From the NCBI GenBank assembly GCA_030828025.1, contig JAURDG010000098.1, positions 1 to 5,780 of the forward strand: 5,780 bases of DNA, in the 5' to 3' direction. The stretch's first letter is position 1, and each line of letters starts with the position of its first letter. This document shows, in pieces, positions 1 to 5,780 of the stretch. The notes under the pieces are model-generated. The model ran no database searches, was not told the DNA's origin, and saw only the letters and a list, made by a program, of their open reading frames with translations. The stretch is from Flavobacteriaceae bacterium. GTDB taxonomy: Bacteria; Bacteroidota; Bacteroidia; Flavobacteriales; Flavobacteriaceae. A program made the position numbers and the translations under genes.

Positions 1-222
1 AGTCATCATTTCCATGCCTTGTACTCTTTTTCCGTCCTTAAAATAGATTGGAATGGTTTCTCCATCAAGTTTCATTTCTACGTTTTTTAATTCAGACAAA
101 TTGGCTTTGACAAGCCCAGGCAAAAAACTTAAATTTTCACTGGTTGCTGATTTTTTGTTTGTACAGCCCTCGATAATTAATAGACTTCCTATGGCTAACA
201 GTAAAAATATGTAATTTTTCAT
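1..222 (-). CDS. Predicted lipoprotein of unknown function, N-terminal part only
   Basis: An uninterrupted minus-strand frame starts at an ATG at 222 and runs through the left edge, giving 74 codons. The product begins with a short basic N-terminus (MKNY) and a hydrophobic stretch at residues 4-17, followed by IEGC with the cysteine at residue 20. This fits a type II (lipoprotein) signal peptide, cleaved before C20 and lipidated there, although Glu at -2 is not the commonest residue. Residues 21-30 (TNKKSATSEN) look like a flexible linker, and residues 31-74 start a soluble domain containing LDGETIPIYFKDGKR, which I cannot assign to a family. It is probably anchored in the inner or outer membrane. 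It is divergent from parE, with a 223-base gap, so there is no reason to link their functions. No Shine-Dalgarno is seen; the leader just upstream of the start is A-rich. The C-terminus is outside the window. Confidence 0.75.
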   Translation of the reverse strand, partial: MKNYIFLLLAIGSLLIIEGCTNKKSATSENLSFLPGLVKANLSELKNVEMKLDGETIPIYFKDGKRVQGMEMMT

Positions 223-313
223 TTTTTAGGTTTAACGTATTAAAAGAATATGCTCCATACCCAAAAAAGTAAAAAGAAAAGCGTAGGCGTTCAATCAAAC
301 AATTTGGGAATTG

Positions 314-321
314 TATATTTG
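314..321 (+). promoter_or_regulatory. Candidate -7 element of the parE-parC promoter
   Basis: TATATTTG is an exact match to the Bacteroidota housekeeping sigma -7 consensus TAnnTTTG, on the plus strand about 125 bases before the parE start. If used, transcription would begin near 327-330 and leave a leader of roughly 115 bases. The -33 element is weak: no clean TTG or TTTG lies at the usual distance upstream (around 289-296 reads GTTCAATC). The match to only one half of the promoter in an AT-rich region keeps confidence modest. Confidence 0.4.
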
Positions 322-361
322 TAAATGTAACAAAAAATAATCCAATCTGGATGAGGTTATT

Positions 362-389
362 TTAACAATACCACAGTAGTAATTGTTAA
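362..389. repeat. 8-bp inverted repeat in the parE leader
   Basis: TTAACAAT at 362-369 is the exact reverse complement of ATTGTTAA at 382-389, with a 12-base spacer. The spacer is itself partly symmetric (ACCAC at 370-374 against GTAGT at 376-380, one mismatch), so the whole 28 bases form an imperfect dyad centred near 375. It lies between the candidate promoter and the parE start codon, where it could be an operator or a leader hairpin. It is AT-rich and not followed by a T-tract, so it is not a normal terminator. Function is inferred from position only. Confidence 0.45.
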
Positions 390-445
390 TTTCTTTGTTT
401 GTGGGTAGTTTAATTTTACAGGTTGATGTTCTAAATTAGCAACCC

Positions 446-2299
446 ATGACCCAACAAACCCAATACAATGAAGATAACATACGCTCTCTCGATTGGAAAG
501 AGCATATCCGCATGCGTCCAGGTATGTATATCGGGAAACTCGGCGACGGTTCTTCTCCAGATGATGGCATTTACATTTTACTCAAGGAAGTCCTCGACAA
601 CAGCATAGACGAGTTTGTCATGGGTGCGGGCAAAACCATTGACATCAAGATTGACGAGGGCAAGGTTAGTGTTCGCGACTACGGGCGTGGTATTCCCTTG
701 GGCAAAGTGGTTGATGTAGTGTCCAAAATGAATACTGGTGGGAAATACGATTCGCGTGCCTTTAAAAAGTCTGTGGGGCTCAATGGGGTAGGTACCAAAG
801 CGGTGAATGCGCTTTCGGCCTCGTTTTTTGTCGCCTCTACTCGTGAAGGACAACGTAAAACTGCCCTTTTTGAGCAAGGCGTTTTAACCGAGAACGAGCC
901 TGCAGCATCAACGAGCCAGCGCAATGGTACTCAGGTAACTTTTGTTCCAGACGAAAGCATTTTCAAAAAATTTCGCTATCGACATGAGTATGTGGCCAAA
1001 ATGCTTAAAAATTATGTTTACCTGAATCCAGGGTTAACCATTGTATTTAATGGCGAAAAATATATATCTCAAAACGGACTTAAAGATCTGTTGGAAGACA
1101 ACAACAACACTGATGACTTTCTTTATCCCGTCATTCACCTTAAAGGCGAGGATATCGAAGTTGCCATAACACATTCCAAAACACAGTACAACGAAGAATA
1201 CCATTCATTTGTAAACGGACAACACACCACACAGGGCGGAACCCACCAAAACGCTTTCCGCGAGGCATTGGTCAAAACCATTCGGGAGTTTTACGGAAGG
1301 CAATTTGACCCGTCGGACATTCGTAAATCCATTATTTCTGCCATTAGTATTAAGGTGATGGAACCTGTGTTTGAATCACAGACCAAAACCAAATTGGGCT
1401 CCACAGAAATGGGCGATGCTTTACCCTCAGTACGCACCTACATCAATGACTTTATAGGTACGCAACTGGATAATTTTTTACATAAAAATGCACCAACTGC
1501 CGAAGCCATACAGCGCAAAATACTTCAAGCCGAAAAAGAACGCAAAGAGCTTTCGGGTATTCGAAAATTGGCACGTGAACGTGCCAAAAAAGCCAGTTTG
1601 CACAACAAAAAGTTACGCGATTGCCGCGTGCATTTAGGCGACATTAAAATGGATCGGCGATTGGAATCAACCTTATTTATTACAGAGGGCGACTCGGCAA
1701 GTGGTTCCATTACCAAGTCTCGGGATGTCAACACCCAAGCGGTATTTAGCCTTCGTGGAAAGCCGCTAAACTCGTACGGCATGTCCAAAAAGATTGTGTA
1801 CGAAAACGAGGAGTTTAACCTATTGCAAGCAGCACTCAACATTGAGGAATCCATAGAGGACTTGCGCTACAACAATATTGTAATCGCCACCGATGCCGAC
1901 GTAGATGGGATGCACATTAGGTTGCTCTTGATTACCTTCTTTTTGCAATTTTTTCCCGAGCTTATCAAAGAAGGACACCTGTATATATTGCAAACGCCAC
2001 TCTTTCGGGTGCGGAACAAAAAGAAAACCATTTACTGTTATTCGGAGCAAGAACGCACCAACGCCCTTGACGAACTTGGCAAACAAGCCGAAATTACCCG
2101 ATTTAAAGGGTTAGGGGAAATTTCCCCCGATGAATTCAAGCATTTTATTGGCGATGACATCCGACTAGACCCTGTGATGCTGGACAAAAACATGACCATA
2201 GACGAACTATTGTCGTTTTATATGGGTAAAAACACCCCACAACGCCAAGAATTTATCATTGATAACCTTAAAGTAGAGTTAGACAAAATAGAGGCATGA
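446..2299 (+). CDS. parE: DNA topoisomerase IV subunit B (ParE), ATPase/TOPRIM subunit
   Basis: This is the ATP-hydrolysing subunit of topoisomerase IV, the type IIA enzyme that decatenates replicated chromosomes; it acts in the cytoplasm as ParC2ParE2. All signatures of the family are present in 617 residues. The GHKL ATPase domain has EVLDNSIDE (E48 catalytic base, N52 Mg binding), D78 in DYGRGIP, the lid GLNGVG at 111-116, and G161-T162. The transducer domain carries QTKTKLG at 312-318 with the ATP-contacting lysine K316. The TOPRIM domain has EGDSASG from E414 and DADVDG at 483-488, the metal-binding acidic residues, then RFKGLGE at 552-558. The length and the Bacteroidota-like N-terminus support the ATG at 446, although no Shine-Dalgarno precedes it. 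Lack of a GyrB-type insertion and pairing with a ParC that lacks a GyrA box argue for ParE over GyrB. The stop TGA overlaps the parC ATG. It looks intact. Confidence 0.97.
   Translation: MTQQTQYNEDNIRSLDWKEHIRMRPGMYIGKLGDGSSPDDGIYILLKEVLDNSIDEFVMGAGKTIDIKIDEGKVSVRDYGRGIPLGKVVDVVSKMNTGGKYDSRAFKKSVGLNGVGTKAVNALSASFFVASTREGQRKTALFEQGVLTENEPAASTSQRNGTQVTFVPDESIFKKFRYRHEYVAKMLKNYVYLNPGLTIVFNGEKYISQNGLKDLLEDNNNTDDFLYPVIHLKGEDIEVAITHSKTQYNEEYHSFVNGQHTTQGGTHQNAFREALVKTIREFYGRQFDPSDIRKSIISAISIKVMEPVFESQTKTKLGSTEMGDALPSVRTYINDFIGTQLDNFLHKNAPTAEAIQRKILQAEKERKELSGIRKLARERAKKASLHNKKLRDCRVHLGDIKMDRRLESTLFITEGDSASGSITKSRDVNTQAVFSLRGKPLNSYGMSKKIVYENEEFNLLQAALNIEESIEDLRYNNIVIATDADVDGMHIRLLLITFFLQFFPELIKEGHLYILQTPLFRVRNKKKTIYCYSEQERTNALDELGKQAEITRFKGLGEISPDEFKHFIGDDIRLDPVMLDKNMTIDELLSFYMGKNTPQRQEFIIDNLKVELDKIEA
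1568..1587. repeat. Inverted repeat with 9-bp arms inside parE
   Basis: TTGGCACGT at 1568-1576 and ACGTGCCAA at 1579-1587 are perfect reverse complements separated by only GA. The site lies in the linker between the transducer and TOPRIM domains of ParE (around residues 375-381) and encodes the symmetric peptide LARERAK. On the minus strand the hairpin would be followed by TTTT, giving it a weak intrinsic-terminator appearance for antisense transcription. Coding constraint on the ARERA stretch may explain much of the symmetry, so a function is not established. Confidence 0.4.
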
Positions 2300-4875
2300 G
2301 CGAGGAACAGCACATTTCTGGCGATCAGTTGATACGTGTTACTGGCATGTACAAGGATTGGTTTTTGGATTATGCCTCGTATGTGATTTTGGAGCGTGCC
2401 GTGCCGGCCATTGAGGATGGGTTTAAACCTGTTCAGCGCCGTATTCTGCATTCCATGAAAGACTTAGACGACGGTCGTTACAATAAAGTAGCAAACATCG
2501 TGGGGCACACCATGCAGTATCATCCACATGGCGATGCATCTATAGCCGATGCCATGGTACAAATTGGACAAAAGGATTTGCTGATTGACATGCAAGGAAA
2601 CTGGGGCAACATCCTGACGGGCGATTCGGCGGCTGCCTCAAGATACATTGAAGCACGGCTGTCTAAGTTTGCCCTTGATGTGGTCTATAGCCCAAAAGTT
2701 ACCGAATGGCAATCGTCTTATGATGGTCGGAAAAAGGAGCCTATCCATTTGCCGGTAAAATTTCCCATGCTACTCGTACAAGGCGGCGAAGGGATAGCCG
2801 TAGGCTTATCGACTAAAATACTACCGCATAACTTCAACGAACTTATCGACGCTTCAATCAAGCATTTACAAGGCAAGAACTTTAAGCTATTGCCCGATTT
2901 TCCTACAGGAGGCATCATGGATGCCGACCATTACAATGATGGTTTACGTGGTGGTAGAATTCGCTTACGCGCTCGAATCAATCAGGAGGACAAGCAAACG
3001 CTTGTGATTAATGAAATTCCATTTTCGACAACCACTTCAACCTTGATTGACTCCATCCTTAAAGCAAACGAAAAGGGAAAAATAAAAATCAAAAAAATTG
3101 AGGACAATACGGCAGCAAACGTCGAAATCAAAATTTATTTACCGCCCAATGTGTCGCCCGACAAAACCATAGATGCCTTGTTTGCCTTTACGGCTTGCGA
3201 AACCTCCATTTCTCCTTTAGGTTGTGTCATAGAAGACAACAAACCTAATTTTATCGGCGTTTCTGAAATGTTACGCCGCTCTACCGATCATACGTTGGAT
3301 TTACTTCGTGCAGAACTCGAAGTGAAAAAAGAAGAGTTAGAGGAGCAATGGCATTTTGCATCGCTTGAGCGTATCTTTATCGAAAACCGTATTTATCGTG
3401 ATATTGAAGAAGTGGAAACTTGGGAAGGTGTGCTTCAAGCGATTCATGCTGGTTTAGCACCACATATCATTCACCTAAAACGAGCCATTACGGATGATGA
3501 TGTCGTGCGCTTGACGGAAATTCGCATCAAACGCATCTCCAAATTTGATTTGGATAAGGCGCAACAAAAAATTGAAGCACTTGAAGCAGACCTTGATCAG
3601 GTTGCTTACGATTTGGCGCATATAGTCGAATTTACCGTTGCCCATTTTAAACGACTCAAGGAAACCTACGGTACGGATAAAGAACGTAAGACCGAGCTAA
3701 AAGTATTTGCCGATGTAGATGCCCGAAAAGTCGTGATGCGCAACACCAAGCTCTATGTTAGCCGAGAGGAAGGTTTTGTGGGCACTTCGTTGCGTAAAGA
3801 CGAATATGTTACCGACTGTGCCGACATCGACGACGTCATTGTGTTTACCGCTGATGGCAAAATGATGGTATCTAAAGTGGAAAGCAAGACGTTTGTAGGG
3901 AAAAACATCATTCATGTTGCCGTATTTAAGAAAAAGGACAAGCGCACCATTTACAATATGATATATCAAGATGGTCGTGGTGGCACTTCTTATATCAAAC
4001 GTTTTGCTGTTACAGGGGTTACCCGAGATAAACACTACGACCTAACCAACGGAAACACTGATTCTAAGGTGCATTATTTTTCAGCGAACCCCAACGGCGA
4101 AGCAGAGTTGGTCACCATTCATTTACGACAGAGCGGTGCCATTAAAAAGCTCAAGTGGGATTTAGACTTTGCAGACCTAGTCGTTAAAGGCAGAAATGTA
4201 CGCGGCAATACGGTTACCAAATATGCCATCAAACGTGTAGAACTAAAAGAAGAAGGTGTTTCTACATTAAAACCACGCAATATTTGGTTTGACGAGGCAG
4301 TACAGCGACTTAACGCCGATGAACGAGGACGCTTGCTCGGCGCCTTCAAAGGCGAAGATCGCCTGTTGATGGTTACCAAATCAGGTTTAATAAAAACACA
4401 AGTACCCGATTTATCCATGCACTTTCCCGAAGATTTATTGCTACTAGAAAAATGGGAACCTAAAAAACCACTTTCCGCGATTTACTACGACGGCAGTAAA
4501 AACATATATTTTGGCAAGCGGTTTTATATTGAGTCGCCCGACAAAGAAGAAATTTTTGTAAAAGAAGGTTCTAAGGTTGAGTTATCTTGGTTTTCTTCAG
4601 ATTGGCGACCCGTTTGCGCTTTGCATTTTATGAAACCGAGAAATGCGAACGAAAAACCACCACAAGAAGTAATTTTTGAGGATTTTATTGCACCAAAAGG
4701 CATCAAGGCTATGGGTAATCAACTAGCAACTGAAAAGCTAAAGCGTATCGAAAGCAAGGAACCGCTTCCTTATGAGCCAGAACCAGAACTACCTGCCAAT
4801 GAAATTGAAACAGAAGTAGAAGAAGTTAGTCCTGAAAGAAACGATAATGAAGGGCAGATAAGTCTAGAACTTTAG
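2296..4875 (+). CDS. parC: DNA topoisomerase IV subunit A (ParC), DNA cleavage subunit
   Basis: This is the breakage-reunion subunit of topoisomerase IV, which cuts and rejoins the gate DNA segment while ParE drives strand passage. The 859-residue product opens with GMYKDWFLDYASYVILERAVPAIEDGFKPVQRR, spanning the start of the winged-helix core. The catalytic pair is R116-Y117 in ASRYIEARLS. HPHGD at 76-80 precedes the quinolone-determining helix, and I167 in GIAVG matches the DNA-intercalating isoleucine of GyrA. Residues about 330-465 are the tower and coiled-coil C-gate (charged helices at 330-351 and 416-440). Residues about 471-806 form the beta-pinwheel, with recurring (D/S)G turns near 520, 559, 613, 696 and 732; there is no GyrA box (QRRGGKG), which indicates ParC, not gyrase A. 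The last ~50 residues are an acidic, proline-rich tail ending in QISLEL. Its ATG overlaps the parE TGA (ATGA), suggesting coupled translation. It is intact. Confidence 0.96.
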   Translation: MSEEQHISGDQLIRVTGMYKDWFLDYASYVILERAVPAIEDGFKPVQRRILHSMKDLDDGRYNKVANIVGHTMQYHPHGDASIADAMVQIGQKDLLIDMQGNWGNILTGDSAAASRYIEARLSKFALDVVYSPKVTEWQSSYDGRKKEPIHLPVKFPMLLVQGGEGIAVGLSTKILPHNFNELIDASIKHLQGKNFKLLPDFPTGGIMDADHYNDGLRGGRIRLRARINQEDKQTLVINEIPFSTTTSTLIDSILKANEKGKIKIKKIEDNTAANVEIKIYLPPNVSPDKTIDALFAFTACETSISPLGCVIEDNKPNFIGVSEMLRRSTDHTLDLLRAELEVKKEELEEQWHFASLERIFIENRIYRDIEEVETWEGVLQAIHAGLAPHIIHLKRAITDDDVVRLTEIRIKRISKFDLDKAQQKIEALEADLDQVAYDLAHIVEFTVAHFKRLKETYGTDKERKTELKVFADVDARKVVMRNTKLYVSREEGFVGTSLRKDEYVTDCADIDDVIVFTADGKMMVSKVESKTFVGKNIIHVAVFKKKDKRTIYNMIYQDGRGGTSYIKRFAVTGVTRDKHYDLTNGNTDSKVHYFSANPNGEAELVTIHLRQSGAIKKLKWDLDFADLVVKGRNVRGNTVTKYAIKRVELKEEGVSTLKPRNIWFDEAVQRLNADERGRLLGAFKGEDRLLMVTKSGLIKTQVPDLSMHFPEDLLLLEKWEPKKPLSAIYYDGSKNIYFGKRFYIESPDKEEIFVKEGSKVELSWFSSDWRPVCALHFMKPRNANEKPPQEVIFEDFIAPKGIKAMGNQLATEKLKRIESKEPLPYEPEPELPANEIETEVEEVSPERNDNEGQISLEL

Positions 4876-5648
4876 TGCTGCTTCTTTTTCCGAAAGCGGA
4901 TATTTAAAAATTCAACCAAAAGCGAAAAGCTGATCGCAAAATAAAGATATCCTTTTGGTATGGAGCCAATGCTTTGTCCCCATACTTTAAGCTGCGCCAA
5001 ATGTGCTCCTTCTGCAAGCAACATAAAACCGATTAAAATCAAAAAAGAAAGTGCCAAAATCTGTAAAGATGGATGCTTGTGCACGAAACGGGTAACGGGA
5101 TGAGCAAACCACATCATCGCCACAATAGAAATAACTACAGCGATGACCATAATCCATAGGGCACCCTCGATTCCACTTGTCATGCCTACCGCAGTTAAAA
5201 TGGAATCGACAGAGAAAACAGCATCAATTAGAATGATTTGCACCAATATGCGCAGCATGGTGTTTGCCACCTTACTGTTTATTTTATTTGTTCGCTCTTC
5301 TTCATAATTAATTTTTTCATGGATTTCTTTGGTGCTTTTGTACAACAAAAATAAACCACCAGCAAACAACACCAGCGACTGTCCGTTTAGCGCAACACTT
5401 AAACGTTCGCCATCAATAGAAAGTATGCTTTCTTTCATGGCAATCACGCCACTAATGGCAAACAACAAGGCAATGCGCAAAAACAAAGCGAGCAGAAGCC
5501 CAATATTGGTGGCACGCGCACGTTTTTCTTCGGGGAGTTTCCCCACAACAATAGAAATAAACACGATATTGTCTATTCCGAGAATAACCTCAAGAAAGCT
5601 TAGGGTAATTAAAGCGGATATAGCCTCTGGGGCAAAGAGAAATTCCAT
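4872..5648 (-). CDS. TerC-family integral membrane protein (probable metal ion transporter)
   Basis: The 258-residue product is a polytopic inner-membrane protein of the TerC family (Alx, YkoY and YceF relatives), some members of which export manganese or supply it to secreted enzymes. About seven membrane segments can be seen, near residues 8-36, 48-72, 91-104, 131-155, 162-182, 195-215 and 231-249. The family's two acidic motifs are both intact inside the membrane: LEVILGIDNIVF (E20, D26, N27) and IDAVFSVDSILTAVGMT (D142, D148). A basic tail, RFRKKKQH, follows the last segment. I chose the ATG at 5648; a TTG at 5651 is in frame directly upstream but would add only one residue. The upstream gene ends in TGA overlapping this ATG by one base, which leaves no room for a yybP-ykoY manganese riboswitch directly in front. 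The substrate is inferred from family knowledge only. Its TAA overlaps the parC TAG on the opposite strand. Confidence 0.92.
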   Translation of the reverse strand: MEFLFAPEAISALITLSFLEVILGIDNIVFISIVVGKLPEEKRARATNIGLLLALFLRIALLFAISGVIAMKESILSIDGERLSVALNGQSLVLFAGGLFLLYKSTKEIHEKINYEEERTNKINSKVANTMLRILVQIILIDAVFSVDSILTAVGMTSGIEGALWIMVIAVVISIVAMMWFAHPVTRFVHKHPSLQILALSFLILIGFMLLAEGAHLAQLKVWGQSIGSIPKGYLYFAISFSLLVEFLNIRFRKKKQH

Positions 5649-5780
5649 CAATCACTAATTTTTGTAACGCTTCCACGTTGTTTGTTTTTGCTATCACCTA
5701 CCAGATTGTACTCAAAAGTATAGCTGTTTTCTTTTGTAGTCAAAATTTTCATGTGTACCGCCTTTGAATCTTGAAAAGAA
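5648..5780 (-). CDS. C-terminal end of an unidentified protein, upstream of the TerC gene
   Basis: Only one minus-strand frame is open from the right edge: it runs 43 codons from 5779 and stops at TGA 5650-5648, while the other two frames have stops in this stretch. The visible residues are polar and charged, with SKAVHMKILTTKENSYTFEY and GDSKNKQRGSVTKISD, and look like alternating beta-strands of a soluble domain. No membrane segment or recognised motif is seen, so I do not assign a family. The TGA shares one base with the TerC-gene ATG (TGATG), the arrangement typical of co-transcribed, translationally coupled genes, which supports the reading frame being real. An internal ATG at 5752 is possible as a start but would give only 34 residues, so a gene continuing beyond the window is more likely. 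Confidence 0.6.
   Translation of the reverse strand, partial: SFQDSKAVHMKILTTKENSYTFEYNLVGDSKNKQRGSVTKISD

Noticed and set aside
351..365. Tiny upstream reading frame ATGAGGTTATTTTAA (four codons) in the parE leader
   Set aside because: Such short frames are expected by chance in AT-rich leaders and no ribosome-binding sequence supports it.
776..793. GLNGVG in ParE in place of the common GLHGVG as a damaged ATP lid
   Set aside because: As far as I recall, asparagine here is normal in Bacteroidota ParE, and every other ATPase residue is intact.
1525..1854. Minus-strand open frame of about 109 codons inside parE, with similar ones elsewhere in parE and parC
   Set aside because: These are opposite-strand shadows of strongly conserved topoisomerase coding sequence, without signal peptides, domains or plausible translation starts.
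4341..4354. CGCCTTCAAAGGCG inverted repeat in parC as a hairpin
   Set aside because: Six-base arms with a two-base loop cannot form a good hairpin as written, no T-tract follows, and the pinwheel coding sequence explains it.
4891..4902. TCCGAAAGCGGA as a bidirectional terminator at the parC/TerC junction
   Set aside because: The stem is only four base pairs; the nearby T-run precedes it on the plus strand rather than following it, and it lies in TerC coding sequence.
5649..5651. TTG as the start of the TerC-family gene, giving an extra residue
   Set aside because: An ATG follows immediately at 5648 and the upstream frame ends at exactly that ATG in a TGATG junction, so ATG is the simpler start.
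5329..5658. Plus-strand open frame of 109 codons opposite the TerC-family gene
   Set aside because: It is the antisense shadow of a clear TerC coding region and has no recognisable protein features.

Overview
The window is ordinary chromosomal housekeeping sequence from a member of the Bacteroidota, most likely a flavobacterium-like lineage. The topoisomerase IV subunits read like Bacteroidota ParE and ParC throughout: the ParE N-terminus with NIRSLDWKEHIRMRPGMYIG, the GLNGVG variant of the ATP lid motif, and HPHGDASIADAM in ParC. Start codons lack a clear Shine-Dalgarno sequence, base composition is moderately AT-rich, and the best promoter-like element fits the Bacteroidota -7 consensus TAnnTTTG. 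No mobile element, CRISPR array, tRNA or rRNA is visible.

Layout: (1) 1-222, minus strand: the N-terminal 74 codons of a small predicted lipoprotein, running off the left edge. (2) 223-445: a divergent intergenic region with one promoter-like hexamer/octamer and an 8-bp inverted repeat. (3) 446-2299, plus: parE. (4) 2296-4875, plus: parC, overlapping parE by ATGA. (5) 4872-5648, minus: a TerC-family membrane protein, whose stop codon overlaps the parC stop codon tail to tail. (6) 5648-5780, minus: the last 43 codons of an unidentified gene whose TGA overlaps the ATG of the TerC gene by one base.

How it fits together: parE and parC form a translationally coupled operon giving the two subunits of the A2B2 decatenase. 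The TerC-family gene belongs to a separate minus-strand operon with the gene entering from the right edge. The two operons converge with no space between them, so neither has a conventional intergenic terminator here.

I did not find an obviously new biological system. The points most worth checking are the extreme C-terminus of ParC (QISLEL, which resembles a sliding-clamp-binding hexapeptide on a disordered acidic tail), the zero-gap convergent stop codons, the dyad in the parE leader, and a 9-bp-arm inverted repeat inside parE.
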